From Hofstenia miamia (taxonomy: Eukaryota; Xenacoelomorpha; Acoela), in assembly GCA_004352715.1 (NCBI GenBank), contig SCFE01000079.1:14265-78264 (forward strand): a DNA stretch of 64,000 nt, read 5' to 3'. The notes beneath the pieces were generated by a model. The model searched no databases. It was not told the origin of the DNA and was given only the letters and a program-made list of their open reading frames with translations. The position numbers and the translations under genes are program-made. Of the stretch, positions 10,985 through 23,433 are shown one piece after another (within the stretch, counting starts at the first letter, position 1; every line of letters begins with the position of its first letter).

Positions 10985-12560
10985 CTTTGTTGTAGTAAGC
11001 TTCCTCATCCCCAATTACATTTATTTGTTTTGGGCAATCTGGTTTTTTATGTCCTTTCTGTCCACAACCATAGCATTTAACATCTTTCTCTTTTACTTTC
11101 CTTGTCTTACCATCCTTTCCTTTTTACCTTTATTATTTTTTCTTGTTTCACTTCAGTATAGGCTTTGTTGAGGATGTGCGGCTTGAGATTGCTTCTCCAA
11201 GTTGGTGCATCTCTATGCCATGCAGCTTTGTCGTATATTTGAGTGTTGTTTTCGATGGTTGCTTGTATGTCGACCGCTTTCCTAATCATCCTTTCCAATT
11301 TGTCATTGACATCGCATTTAATTTCGAACTGCATTCTGATGCTTTTGGGCATCCCCTTGCAGATGTATGAGAACAAGTCATATTTCGAATAACTGTTTTC
11401 TCTCAAACTGAGCATTAGTAGTCACTCAACTTGTTGCATGTTATTTCAGATGTTGTTGGTTTTTTTTCATTTTTGTTGCATTCAAAATGATTGTTACTGA
11501 TTTTTGAAACTTTTATTCTCACAGTAATTGATGAAGTCTCTGATCAGTAATTGATAATTTCTCTTTGTTTCTGCATCCAAAAGCAAGTAATGTTGGGATG
11601 CTGCTCCTGTTAGATATAATGGTAGTCTTGCTGCTGCTGCCTGTTGGCTCACTTTTCGTTCCACCATTGTAAGTTCAAAAATATGCAGCCACTTGGTGAA
11701 TGTAGGATTATAGCCATCTACTCTTCTGTTGAATTTGAGTAGTGTGCTTTACATGGTATCATGTCATTGGCTGTTAATTGTGGTAAAATTGAACTCTCAT
11801 ATTTTGGTTTCTTGTGATTTGTTATCATATCCTCCTCTTGCAGTTGTGTGATCACTGCTTTTGTAATTTCTTTTATAATTTTCTGTTTTTTGAAGTCAGA
11901 ATCTTTGCCTGATTCTTCATATGTTACCTCTTTGCTGGTCGGTATGTGAGTTGCCTGTAACTCACTCTCCTTTCTGGAATGGAATTCGATTCCATGAGTT
12001 TGCATGTTGTTTCTGTTCTCCTCTTCTGTTAGTTGTAGCAATCTCAATTTATCTTTCACCTGTTCCAGTTCTCCAGCCAGTAGGTCGTTATCCTTGATTA
12101 ATTGTCTGTTTGTTCTCTCCAGTTCTTGATTTTTTTCTTGCCATTGCTAGTTTTGCTCTAGAAACCTTTTGTTGGACTCTGATAGTTGGTGGGTAAGGAT
12201 TTTAATTTCATTTTGAAATAGTTGATATTGCTCCTCTAGCCACATTTCCATGTTCACTCTGATTTCACTCAGTATCAATTCATTTTGTCATTCCATCTCT
12301 TTGACCTTCTCAGTCAATTGTTCTACTTGTTGTCTTAGGAGTTCCTCACTTTCTTGGCTCTTTCTTAACATAATCATTATATCCAATGGGTTTGTGTCTG
12401 GGGGTTTGTTTCTGGGGGTGAGCTAAGGGATTGTAGTTCTGTGTCCATTGCATCCATTGCTGAGTTTTCACCAAAGTATGGTGATGATCATATTGTTCTG
12501 GGAGTTACTGCTTTGGTTGCAGTTTTCTTCACACTTCCTTTTGCTTTTTGTCATATTTTC
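10985..12560 (-). pseudogene. gag: Gypsy gag, element G1
   Basis: Fragmented gag. An N-terminal Glu/Gln coiled coil (12400-11718) precedes a capsid-like region (11700-11107) that contains AAARLPLYL- and ANxxFKNQSQ-like blocks. A single CCHC zinc knuckle follows at about 11085-11030 (CYGCGQKGHKKPDC, spacing C-X2-C-X4-H-X4-C). Frameshifts and stops interrupt it. It packaged the element RNA into virus-like particles. Confidence 0.75.
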
Positions 12561-12766
12561 TTCTGGTTCATAGTGGCTTTCCTATCTCTAGATCGCAATT
12601 CCAGGATCCCATTGAAGTGCATTTGTTCAGTTTGGGGTATCTCTCTTTCTCTTACTGATTGTTAGTTTGTGTAACAATGTGCTGCTTTTGTACTTTCACT
12701 TGTAGCTTTTGTTGTTGTCTTGCAGGTGGTTTAACTGAATGTTTCTTCTTTAGATTTGCTGTTCTT

Positions 12767-12783
12767 GGCTGTCACAGTCGCCA
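12767..12783 (-). other. Primer-binding site, element G1
   Basis: On the minus strand TGGCGACTGTGACAGCC begins directly after the LTR end TGTTACA. The TGGCGAC-GTGACA type is the tRNA-Arg-complementary primer site known from mdg1/412-type Gypsy elements, so tRNA-Arg priming is inferred. Confidence 0.7.
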
Positions 12784-13283
12784 TGTAACATCCTCTACCA
12801 GGCATTATCACTGTTTATCTACTCTTACAATATAATGTTAGCTGTGTTATTGTGGGTAAGGATTTACTTATTGTTACTGCTTGATTAGTTTCTTCTATTA
12901 CATTATGTAACCATAAATAACTATTCACTTTTTAGGTGACGAAACCATGCGGTAACCTCTGCATTGATCTTTCAGTGGGCATCTGCCCGAAGTGGATCTC
13001 CACATCCAATTTCACCGTTCCATCCAATGCTCGAGTGCCACTTCTCAGCTCAATCAAGATAGCTTATGTGTACCCTACATTAGCTCGGTGCTTACTCAAG
13101 GCATGACAAAACTCGACTTAATCTCTATTGTGTGAAAGTGTTATATCTATTTGCAACCGGAAACTGTCACTAGTTGTTCATTCAATATTATATGTAGCCA
13201 TTACCGAAATATATTGGCTTAATTAAATAAATTCTAATTGAACAACTTCCTAACCTACATTTACAATTACTACATGTAAGGTC
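12784..13283 (-). repeat. LTR, 5-prime of G1, also abutting the 3-prime end of G2
   Basis: About 500 bp. The plus-strand start TGTAACATCC and an end near ATGTAAGGTC parallel the LTR at 18646-19143, with high identity throughout. It abuts the G1 primer-binding site on one side and, across an 85-N gap, G2 integrase on the other, as expected for two elements sharing one LTR. The right boundary is obscured by the gap. Confidence 0.8.
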
Positions 13284-13368
13284 NNNNNNNNNNNNNNNNN
13301 NNNNNNNNNNNNNNNNNNNNNNNNNNNNNNNNNNNNNNNNNNNNNNNNNNNNNNNNNNNNNNNNNNNN
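13284..13368. other. Assembly gap (85 N)
   Basis: Sits inside the G2 integrase C-terminus. G1 has about 4.2 kb between the equivalent point and its LTR-like segment, so either this gap hides kilobases or G2 has lost its 3-prime part. Confidence 0.98.
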
Positions 13369-14286
13369 TTGGTATACTGCATCAAGGGCAGGGTTGTTGC
13401 CTCTCTTCCAAACATGGCTTTGAACTGTGATACTCCAGTTGTTGCATGTACTGAGGTATTGTAATAATATTCAATCATTTCGATAACCTCTCTCCATTTA
13501 TTTCCTCCTATTCGTGTTGTCGCCACCCTAATCAGCTTGATCAATGTTCGGTTAAGTTGCTCTACCACTCCATTGGCCTGAGGGTGATAGGCGGTTGTCC
13601 ATTTGCTTGCAATTTGTCATTTCTTGGAAGAGTCCACTTTTGAATTGAGGTCCTTTATCTGTTATGATCATCTCCATCAGTCCCAGTCTCAGTATCCATT
13701 CTTTTAAGACTAGCTCGGCTGTGGTTTCCACTGTGGTGTTTCGCATCTGGACTATTCTCGCATATTTGGTAAAGTTGTCCACCATTACTAGTAGGTACTG
13801 ATACCCTTCGGCGTCCTTTGATAGCATCTCCAAATCTATATGAACTATCTCATTGGGTTGAGTTGCGATGATTTTCTCTAGTGGTGCTCTTTGTGTCGGG
13901 AAGTGCTGTTTATTGTTTAGGAGGCATGTTGTGCATTTGTTAATGATGTCTTCCACAACTTTCCTGACGGTTGTTGTTATGAAATGAGCTTTAAATGTTT
14001 TCTCTGTCTGTGTTATTCCTAAATGGCCCTTCTCATGGATTTTCCTTATTAACTCCCTTTTAAAGTAATTGGGTATAGTGATTCGGTTATTTCTGGCTTC
14101 AAAATATAGCAGTCCATTCTTATTGATCTTCCACTTGTAGTGTTCATAATATCCTGCCGTTATTTTAGATAATGTTGTTCGTGGTTCTTTAATCTTTTTT
14201 ATATTCTCACTCAGGACTATGTCGTCTTTTTGTTTGTCCACTATCTCTTGTTCTGTTATTTCCTCTCTTATGAGTATCAGTAGCAC
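13369..14286 (-). pseudogene. pol: Gypsy integrase, element G2
   Basis: HHCC module (HEKGHLG ... KCTTCLL) and catalytic core with Asp in VHIDLE, Asp in ITDKGPQF, and Glu in VVEQLNRTL. Compared with G1, a short deletion around 13600-13610 shifts frame after the second Asp, and the reading frame resumes at the catalytic Glu. The C-terminus is lost in the gap. Confidence 0.8.
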
Positions 14287-14309
14287 TGCTTGACCCTTCT
14301 TATCAACAT

Positions 14310-14870
14310 TTATCTCTGGCAGCCCCTCGTATTCAGGAACTGAAATTGTTTCTTTTCTCCATCTGTTTTTGTTGCATCTCTTTGGTACTCTGGGAGTGAT
14401 GTCCAGAAATCCGTGTTGTTGTGTAATATGCCTTTTCTGTGTTCAATCGTAAATGTGAATTCGTTTAGATACTCAATCCACTGGGACACTATTCCGGACT
14501 TGTCTCCCAAAAACTTCTTCAACCAGGCCAGACTGCTGTTATCTGTTCATACTCTAAACTCCCTTCCTATGAGGAAGTGTCGAAATTTTTTGATGCTTTC
14601 AATCAGTGTGAGCATTTCTACTTTAGTGGAGCTGTAGTTCTCTTCACTGGCCCTTAGCTTATGGCTGAAGAACTGGATGGGTACTTCTTTCCCGTTTCTT
14701 ATTTGGCCCAATGTTGCTCCAATTGCCACCTTACTTGCATTGCAATCGAATATAAATTTCTCATTGTAATCTGGTGTATTTAGGGAGGGTAATTTCGCGA
14801 GTTCTTTTTTGATGTTGTCCAATTCCTCCTGCTCTTGAGAGGTCCATATGAATGGTACCAACTTCCTCAT
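14310..14870 (-). pseudogene. pol: Gypsy RNase H domain, element G2
   Basis: Homologous to G1 8531-9058. It carries DCNASKVAIGATLGQ, again with Asn at the first catalytic Asp. A stop near 14550 (the RREFRV block continues after it in frame fragments) and a frameshift inactivate it. Confidence 0.75.
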
Positions 14871-14975
14871 TAATCAGGACATCTTCGCCGTCTTGCCAGC
14901 TATATTTGGAATAAAGGTTCCTTAATAATTGGAGAATCTCTGTATATCTTTTTTGTTGTTCGGTTTTTCTATCTT

Positions 14976-15836
14976 TCAGATCATCTCTCTGGCATTGTCC
15001 TTCAAGCATATTCTGCCCTTCTCTATCATTCTTCCAAGGAACGCTATTTTCGATTTCAGGATGTCACACTTATTTCCGTTAATGCAAAGTCCTGCATTTT
15101 CTAGAATCGTTAACGACCTCTCCAATTTTTCCAGGTGTTCTTGGACTGTATCGCTTGTGACTATGATGTCATCTATATAAGCATCGACTCCCTCTTCCAT
15201 TCTATGTGTCTTGTTCTTCAGTACCTTTGTTATATACCTCTGAAATGTTGCTGGTGTGTTACAGAGTCCAAACACCATATATATATCCATTTGTACAGCC
15301 CATATGGGGTTATGAATGCTGTCTTATCAATGTCGTCTTCTTCCATCTTCCCCTGCCAGTAGGCCTTGCATAAATCAAATGTTGTAAAATATTTGTGTTT
15401 ACTAGCTTTGTAGAGCATATCCTCTAGCTGCGGTAGGGGGTACAAATCCTTTTTTGTTACCTTATTAATTTGTGAAAATCAAAACATAGATGGTACTTGT
15501 TTCCCTGTTTTACGAACACAGTTGGTGCTGTGTATGGGCTCTCACTTGGCCAAATAATTTTGTTGTCAATTTATTCTTCCAGTATACGATTGTATTTCTC
15601 TAGGGGTGTTCTTAATTGCATGATCTCCCGTTCCTCTAGATGTTGATAGTCCTTGTTGTTTATTTTGGGTATCCTGTATGCGTCTTCTTCTGCTTTCATC
15701 CCAACGCCCTTGAGTCGGCTTTTGGGAGTACTTGCGAATTTGATGGTGTTTGTCCACTTGCCCTTGAGTTGGCCATGTGGAGTACTATCCACTTTCCATT
15801 GCAAGTCCTTGAATCGACCATGCAAATTACTCACTC
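14976..15836 (-). pseudogene. pol: Gypsy reverse transcriptase, element G2
   Basis: Same motif order as G1: FTTFDLCKAYWQ (first catalytic Asp), TAFITPYGLYKW, TPATFQRYI, YIDDIIV at about 15185-15165, then LGRMIEKGRI. A frameshift at an AT repeat near 15283 splits the domain between GLYKW and GLCNTPA. Confidence 0.85.
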
Positions 15837-16205
15837 CATCATCATCTTTGATTACCTTCTAGATGAGTCTGATGTTAGTTTTGATGTATTTTCCGTATAT
15901 TCTTATCTGAGATCTTTTCAGGTTCACATTCTGGTTTGTAGCATTGAGAATTGGTATCCTTCCTTTTCCATGCTTTATCATGCAGACACTAGACGGCATT
16001 GAAACTCGTTTGGTATTGATGCCTTTGTTGTCATATAGCATTATATTGGCAGTTATAGTGCCTTACATCTTGATTGTGTGCATTTCCACTGATGCGGCTG
16101 TAGATGAATGTCTTCTTGCAGTTGAAATGTAATTGTTCTCTGTTTTTCCTGTTCCTCTTTGATTTCCATTTCCTCTTCTTTTACCTTTATTGTTTTGTTC
16201 ACATA

Positions 16206-16577
16206 GTTAATGACACAACCGTTTTTTGTCAAAAAATCATTTCCTAATATAACTTCATATGCCAGTGAATTGTTGTGTATCCACTACCACTAGAGGTTGT
16301 TCAAACATTGTGTTCGCGATTCTCATTTGTGCAACATTTATCATTCCTTTCATATCGATATAATCCCCTGAAGCATTAATTAATCTCTTGTTACAATTTT
16401 CATATCTTCTTGTTGGAATCCCAGTTTTGTAGCGCATTCATCAGTAATTATAGATGTTGCTGCTCTGGTATCAATTGTTGCTTTTGTCATCACTCTGTTA
16501 ATGGCTATTGTTATAATATTCATCATGTCAAGGTTCGTTAGGATCATTATCGATGCATGGTTGTCATGAGTCAGCAC
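16206..16577 (-). pseudogene. pol: Retropepsin-like protease, element G2
   Basis: Carries IDTRAATSIITDECA, sharing the Gly-to-Arg change with G1. A frameshift after LGFQQEDMK and another near 16260 break the domain before the ILGNDFF block. Confidence 0.7.
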
Positions 16578-16639
16578 TCTACTTCATTTTCGGACTCCTT
16601 GTTGGTTGGTGATGCTTTGTCAATTTCATCTTCCATCTA

Positions 16640-18416
16640 TAATACATCCTCTTCATCATAGTAGGCTTCCTCATCCCCAAATACAACCTAAGCATTTCAC
16701 ATCTTTCTCTTTTACTTTCCTCGTCTTACCATCCTTTCCTTTCACCTTTATTATTTTTTCTTGTTTCACTTCAGTATAGGCTTTGTTGGGGATGCGCTAC
16801 TTGAGATTGCTTCTCCAAGTTGGTCTGTCTCTATGCCATGCAGCTTTTTTGTATATTCGAGCATTGTTTTCAATAGTCACTTGTATATCGACTGCTTTCC
16901 TAATCATCCTTTCCAATTTGTCAACGACGTCACATTTAATTTCAAACTGCATTCTAATGTTTTTGGGCATCCTGTTGCAGATGTGCGAGAACAAGTTGTA
17001 TTTCAAATAACTGTTTGCTCTCGAAATGAGCATTAGTAGTCACTCGACTTTTTGCATGTAGTTTCAGATGTTGTTGGTTTTTTTTCATTTTTGTTGCATT
17101 CAAAATGATTTGGTACTGATTTTTGAAACTTTCTTTCTCATAGTAATCTATGAAGTCTCCTATTAGTTGTTTGTATGTCAACTGCTTTCCTAATCATCAT
17201 TTCCAATTGGTCGTCAACATCACATTTAATTTCAAATGTGTGAGAACAAGTCGTATTTAGAATAACTGTTTCCTCTCAAACTGAGCATTAGTAGTCACCC
17301 AACATGTGGCATGTAGTTTCAGATGTTGTCAGTATTTTTCATTTTTGTTGCATTCAAAATGATTTGGGACTGATTTTTGAAACTTTTGTTTGCATAGTAA
17401 TTGATGAAGTCTCCGATTAGTAATTGATAATTTCTCTTTGTTTCTGCATCCAAAAGCAAGTAGTGTTGGGATGCTGCTTCTGTTAGATATAATGGGAGTC
17501 TTGCCGCTGCTGCCTGATGGCTCACTTTTTGTTCTGCCATTGCCAGTTCAAACATCTGCAGCCACTCGGCAAATGTGGGATTGTAGCCATCTACCCTTCC
17601 TTGGAATTTGGGTAGTGTTGCTTTACATGGTATCATGTTGTTGGCTGTTAATTGCTGTAAAATTGAACTCTCATATTTTGGTTTCTTGTGATTTGTTATC
17701 ATATCCTCCTCTTGCAGTTGCATGGTCACTGCTTTCGTAATTTCGTTTATAATTTTCTGTTTTTCGAGGTCAGAATCTTCATCTGATTCTTCATATGTTA
17801 CCTCCTTGTGGGTTGGTATGTGTGGTGCCTGTAACTCGCTCTCCTTTCTGGAATGGAATTCGATTTCATGAGTTTGCATGTTGTTTCTGTTCTCCTCTTC
17901 CATTAGTTGTAGCAATCTCAATTTGTCTTTCAACTGTTCCAGTTCTCCTGCCTGTAGGTCGTTATCCTTGATTAATTGTCTGTTTGTTCTCTACAGTTCT
18001 TGATTTTTTTCTTGATATTGCTGGTTTTGCTCCAGAAACCTTTTGTTGGACTCTGATAGTTGGTGAGTAAGGATTTTAATTTCGTTTTGAAATAGTTGAT
18101 TTTGTTCCTCTAGCCGCATTTCCATATTCACTCTGATTTCACTCAGTATCATTTCATTTTGTCATTCCATCTTTTTGACTTTCTCAGTCAATTGTTCTAC
18201 TTGTTGTCTTAGGAGTTCCTCACTTTCTTGGCTTTTCCTTAGCATAATCATTATATACAATGGGTTTGTGTCTGGGGGTGGACTAAGGGATTGTTGTTCT
18301 GTATCCATTGCGTCCATTGCTGAGTTCTTACCGAAATATGGCAATGATTGTATCATTCTGGGAGTTACTGCTTTGGTTGAAGTTTTCTTCGTGCTTCCTT
18401 TTCTTCCCTTTGCCAT
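16640..18416 (-). pseudogene. gag: Gypsy gag, element G2
   Basis: Starts at ATG 18416 (MAKGRKGSTKK, basic N-terminus), with the leader and primer site upstream. A coiled coil follows, then a capsid-like region (17933-17319). Stops occur at about 18160 (TGA) and 17996 (TAG). Two further lesions are notable. About 250-290 bp of capsid sequence is tandemly duplicated (16879-17168 and 17169-17430, the second copy with a roughly 36-bp deletion). A deletion of about 47 bp near 16687 removes nearly the whole CCHC zinc knuckle that is intact in G1. Confidence 0.75.
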
Positions 18417-18628
18417 ATTTTCTTCTGGTTTGTAGTGGCTTTCCCATCTCTAGGTCGCGATTTCAAGATCCCAGTGAAGTGCTTTTGTTTGGTTTGGGGT
18501 ATCTTTCTTTCTCTTACTGATTGTTAGTTTGTGTAACAATGTGCTGCTTTTGTACTTTCACTTGTTGCTTTTGTTGTCGTCTTGCAGGTGGATTAACTGA
18601 ATGTTTCTTCTTTATATTTGCTGTTCTT

Positions 18629-18645
18629 GGCTGTCATGGTCGCCA
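18629..18645 (-). other. Primer-binding site, element G2
   Basis: Minus-strand TGGCGACCATGACAGCC directly follows the LTR end. It is nearly identical to the G1 site and fits tRNA-Arg priming as in mdg1/412-type elements. Confidence 0.7.
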
Positions 18646-19143
18646 TGTAACATCCTCTACCAGGCATTATCACTGTTTATCTACTGTTACTATATAATGT
18701 TAGCTGTGTTATTGCGGGTAAGGATTTACTTGTTGTTACTGCTTGACTAATTTCTTCTGTTAACTTATGTAACCTAGAACTAACTGCTCACTTTTTAGGT
18801 GACGAAGCCATGTGGTAATCTCTATAAAGATCTTCTGATGGGCATCTGCCCAAAGCAGGTCTCCACATCCAGTTTCACCTTTCCATCCAATGCTTGAGTG
18901 CCACTTCTCAGCTCAATCAATATAGCTTATGTGTACCCTAGGTTAGCTCAGTGCTTACTCAAGACATGACACAATTCGACTTAAGCTCTTTTGTGTGAAA
19001 GTGTTGTATAAATTTGCAACCTGAATTCTTACTAGTTGTTTGTTAAATATTACATGTAGCCATTACTGAAATATATTGGCTTATTTAAATATATTCTGTT
19101 TGAACAACTTCCTAACCTACATTTATAATTTACTACATGTACA
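18646..19143 (-). repeat. 5-prime LTR of element G2
   Basis: About 498 bp, TGTAACAT...ATGTACA on the plus strand (imperfect inverted ends, TG...CA). It is homologous along its length to 12784-13283. The exact right boundary is uncertain because homology with the other copy continues two or three bases beyond. Confidence 0.75.
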
Positions 19144-19249
19144 GTCACTTTATCAGTCAATTATAGGTCATTAATTTGTATCTAAAATAATATTAATATA
19201 ATTCCTAAAGTTTGGTCATCCAAATGTTTGCTGACAATTAATTATTTAT

Positions 19250-22200
19250 TACATGTAGAAATGAAATGCTAGTCGGCTAATTGAGAGAAAACCCCTATAC
19301 CTAACATATTGTAGAATGTTCACTCCTTGGGAATTCATTCCACAGTGGAACATTCTAACCAAACAAACAAAGAAAGAGTAATAAATTGTAGTTTGCTTTT
19401 TACTTCCAGTTTAGCGAAGTAACGTGGAACCAATTGTGTACTCCAATAACAACCCAGAAAAGAAATATCNNNNNNNNNNNNNNNNNNNNNNNNNNNNNNN
19501 NNNNNNNNNNNNNNNNNNNNNNNNNNNNNNNNNNNNNNNNNNNNNNNNNNNNNNNNNNNNNNNNNNNNNNNNNNNNNNNNNNNNNNNNNNNNNNNNNNNN
19601 NNNNNNNNNNNNNNNNNNNNNNNNNNNNNNNNNNNNNNNNNNNNNNNNNNNNNNNNNNNNNNNNNNNNNNNNNNNNNNNNNNNNNNNNNNNNNNNNNNNN
19701 NNNNNNNNNNNNNNNNNNNNNNNNNNNNNNNNNNNNNNNNNNNNNNNNNNNNNNNNNNNNNNNNNNNNNNNNNNNNNNNNNNNNNNNNNNNNNNNNNNNN
19801 NNNNNNNNNNNNNNNNNNNNNNNNNNNNNNNNNNNNNNNNNNNNNNNNNNNNNNNNNNNNNNNNNNNNNNNNNNNNNNNNNNNNNNNNNNNNNNNNNNNN
19901 NNNNNNNNNNNNNNNNNNNNNNNNNNNNNNNNNNNNNNNNNNNNNNNNNNNNNNNNNNNNNNNNNNNNNNNNNNNNNNNNNNNNNNNNNNNNNNNNNNNN
20001 NNNNNNNNNNNNNNNNNNNNNNNNNNNNNNNNNNNNNNNNNNNNNNNNNNNNNNNNNNNNNNNNNNNNNNNNNNNNNNNNNNNNNNNNNNNNNNNNNNNN
20101 NNNNNNNNNNNNNNNNNNNNNNNNNNNNNNNNNNNNNNNNNNNNNNNNNNNNNNNNNNNNNNNNNNNNNNNNNNNNNNNNNNNNNNNNNNNNNNNNNNNN
20201 NNNNNNNNNNNNNNNNNNNNNNNNNNNNNNNNNNNNNNNNNNNNNNNNNNNNNNNNNNNNNNNNNNNNNNNNNNNNNNNNNNNNNNNNNNNNNNNNNNNN
20301 NNNNNNNNNNNNNNNNNNNNNNNNNNNNNNNNNNNNNNNNNNNNNNNNNNNNNNNNNNNNNNNNNNNNNNNNNNNNNNNNNNNNNNNNNNNNNNNNNNNN
20401 NNNNNNNNNNNNNNNNNNNNNNNNNNNNNNNNNNNNNNNNNNNNNNNNNNNNNNNNNNNNNNNNNNNNNTTTGAGGAGATGAGAGCTGTTTTGAAATCGC
20501 AAATACCCATTGACCATCGGAGACCTCTAAGTTGAATTGAATGAAGTTTCTTCATATCAGAAACTGAGGGATACCAAACAGTTGAACAATAGAAAATCAC
20601 CGATTTTACACAAGCATTGAAAAGAAGATGTTTAACTCTTGAGGGAACTGTGAAAGGAACATTTCTTTTCTCTTTTATTTCATTCACTGTATTAATGTGT
20701 TTATCACCTAAATAAAAACTTGGAGAAGGATCAGATCTAGAATTAGAGGAGGGTAAATGTTTGGTTTTTTTGGAATTAAAAATAAGGTCGTTTTCCGTAG
20801 CCCAATTGAGTACGTGTATAATGTCAAGTTGAAGATATGACCAATCGGATGAACAAGATAATTTTAAATCATCAGCAAATAAAAAGCATTGAGAATGAGT
20901 AACCGCTTCGGGGATGTCATTTATAAAAATCAAGAAAAGGAGAGGGCCCAAAATACTACCCTGTGGTACTCCACTGGGAACGGGGGCAGTTGATGACAAA
21001 GATAAGTTGATTTTTACTCTTTGCGATCGATTTGAGAGGTAAGAGGCTAATAGTTGGAGAAAATCTGAATCCAATTCTAGGACGGAGAGCTTTTTAAGGA
21101 GTAGATCGTGTCTAACACTGTCAAACGCTTTTTGTAGGTCAAAGTAAATTGTGTGTCTTGCAATGTTTAAGTCCAAATCTTTATAAAGAATATCAAAGTA
21201 TTCCAATAATTGTGTAACAGTACTACGGCCTTTCCGAAACCCATGTTGACTTGAACAAATTTTGGAGCGTATTTTTGAGTAGAGAAAAACGAATAAAATC
21301 TTTTCTAGAAGAAGAGAAATTCGAGGTAAATTACTGATGCCACGGTAGTTAGATATCAAAGTACACGATCCATCTTTGTGAACGGGAGTTATAAAAGCAC
21401 ACTTCCATTGATAAGGCCATACTTTAGTTTGTAATATGTGATTGAAAAGATAGTAAATTGGAATTGCAATACATTTTGAGTACGCTAAAACAAAGGGTGG
21501 TATAGAATCGTTTGCTACTGTTGAAACAATATCAATTGACGATAAATAACTTTCAATAAAAGTACTGCTTATTTCAAGATCTTCAAGTTTGATAGAAGGA
21601 TTCTCGACTTGTTGAAATGAATAATCAACTGGTTTATTGTTATAAATTGAGGAAAAGAAAGAGTTGAAAAGATCAGCTTTTGCTTTGTCAGTTTCCGCGT
21701 AAAGACCTTCATAGTGCATTTTGGAAGGATAATTTGGAGTGTTTGATATCTTTTTCAGAAGAGAAAAGCAATCCTGCGTTGAAAAATTTTTGAAATTGCG
21801 TATAAGAACAACTTTATTCAACTCAACGGATTCCTCAAATTGTCTGGTTCAAGTCAGAAAAACAAGTTTTTGAGAAATTACTATTCTTTTTTTAGTATTT
21901 AGTTTGTTGATAGATTAAACTGTGTGTGATGAATAATAGAATGGTAAAGATATTCTTTTTGACGCTTTAAACTTGTCGCATCTGAAACGGCGTCTGTAAG
22001 TATAGCATACCAATGATGATAATAAGAGTCTGGGTCAACAAAATGACCATTTTCAAGAAGGGGCTGGTAATTTAATAAATAATTATCAAAACTTGAGAGT
22101 GAAAAAGAGTTCTTTGAGTAAATTGGCAGATCAATTGTCCAATTTTCTTCATAAGCCACGTTCGTCAGATAATTTGTTAACTTTTGTGGTAGTTGTAATA

Positions 22201-22560
22201 AGTTCTGGTTTATTAGTAAAGATTAAGTCCAATGTACCACCGCAATCATGAGTAGGCATTATAATAACTTGAGTGAGGTTAATGGAGTCCATAAAATTTA
22301 AAAGAGTTAACGAGAAGGGCGTTGAAGCATCGTAAGATAACCAGTTAATATCTGCCAGGTTGAAATCACCACCTACTATGAAGATACAGTCAAAATTGAA
22401 ATTCATTTTCATGTATTTATAATAATAGTCAATGCAAGTGGTGAGACTTTCAACGGAAATACGATAAGCCGAGTTGGAAATATTAAATGAACAGCCCAGA
22501 GTCGCACTAGCATTTTCTTAATATGTTTGACGATAGGTACAGATACATCGAGGAATATGT
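19250..22560 (-). pseudogene. Non-LTR retrotransposon (APE-type LINE), degraded, with internal gap
   Basis: Endonuclease end at 22510-22160: GGDFNLADINW (catalytic D and N of the APE GDFN motif) and GGTLDLIFTN. The frame shifts at the SDH position. Reverse transcriptase at 21821-20470: NYRGISNLPRISLLLEKIL, SSQHGFRKGRSTVTQLLEY, FDLQKAFDSVRHDLL, PSGVPQGSILGPLLFLIFIND and the active site LFADDLKL. A 1000-N gap follows. At 19340-19290 a PLWNEFPRS block resembles the usual LINE C-terminal LWNxLP motif. The overall pattern suggests a Jockey/CR1/L2-like clade; the exact clade is not resolved. It is 5-prime truncated and its frames are broken. Confidence 0.85.
19470..20469. other. Assembly gap (1000 N)
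   Basis: Fixed-size gap inside the LINE, between RT and its C-terminus. Confidence 0.99.
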
Positions 22561-23101
22561 TATACATGCTATTACAAAATCTCTTTATCATAAATTTGAT
22601 GTTTCTTTTAGCAATATGTACTTGTTGTTTCCTGTTTACTAATGACATCAATTGTTTCACAACCTCTATGAAAACCTTTTGAAAGCCCAATATAGATAAA
22701 TGTTAAAGAAATGATATATTCCTTCCGCAGAAACATAATTAAACATTAGCTTAGTATTGAGAAGTACAACTCACTGACTGCGAGACTTGACTCTGTATTG
22801 CACGTTAAATTTTAGGTTATTTCCTTTCCAAACTTACAATTCTGATTTTTAAATTCATTAGTTTTGTTCTTTTATTTAAGCATTAATGGTAACAATTAAT
22901 TTGTTAGTGTTGCCAGTTTGTATTCATTTGTAATGTGCGAGCTATAATTGGAATAATTTTATTCTTTAGTTGATGTCTTCATTAAGTAAATTCGTTTTCA
23001 TGACATGAATTGTAACTTAAAACGTTCTTATTCTCAAATTTCATCAAATCGTAAGTTAAAGATTTTCTTCTAGCTTTTTCATTAACAATTTTTAACAATA
23101 G
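22560..23101 (+). other. Intron tail upstream of the first visible SWT1 exon
   Basis: AT-rich sequence with no supported gene. It ends in the acceptor TTAACAATAG at 23092-23101. Confidence 0.6.
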
Positions 23102-23433
23102 ATAAAGTCTGTCATGTCAAAAAACTTCGCCATGGAATGATTGATGTGGAAACACGCAAGAAAAAAATTGCAGTTAGATTGAAAGAAAGTATAGCTTTCG
23201 TTCTTGATACATGTACTCTACTATCTCATCTGTCATCTGTTAAGAAATTGATGGGGTTTAATTGGCAATCCTATAGAAATTTTGTGGTGATAGTACCCTG
23301 GGTTGTGTTAAACGAAGTTGATGGTCTTAAGAAATGCCCTACAAAATGTAATGCTGCAAAGGAAGCTATAACTTATCTGTTCAGTACAATGCGAAAACAT
23401 CCTCAACGTGTTAGACTCCAATCCAATCAACAA
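23102..23433 (+). CDS. SWT1: SWT1 exon: PIN endoribonuclease domain, first half
   Basis: First recognisable exon of transcriptional protein SWT1, a PIN-domain endonuclease known in yeast and animals to act in nuclear mRNP/transcript quality control. The exon begins after AG at 23100-23101 with two bases completing a codon, so an upstream exon ending in phase 1 must exist but is not seen. It encodes the PIN beta1 motif VLDTCTLLSHL (first catalytic Asp), then VIVPWVVLNEVDGLK (conserved acidic residue) and the CNAAKEAI helix. It ends with CAA before the donor GTAAGT, phase 0. The ATG at 23137 is internal and probably not the start. Confidence 0.9.
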
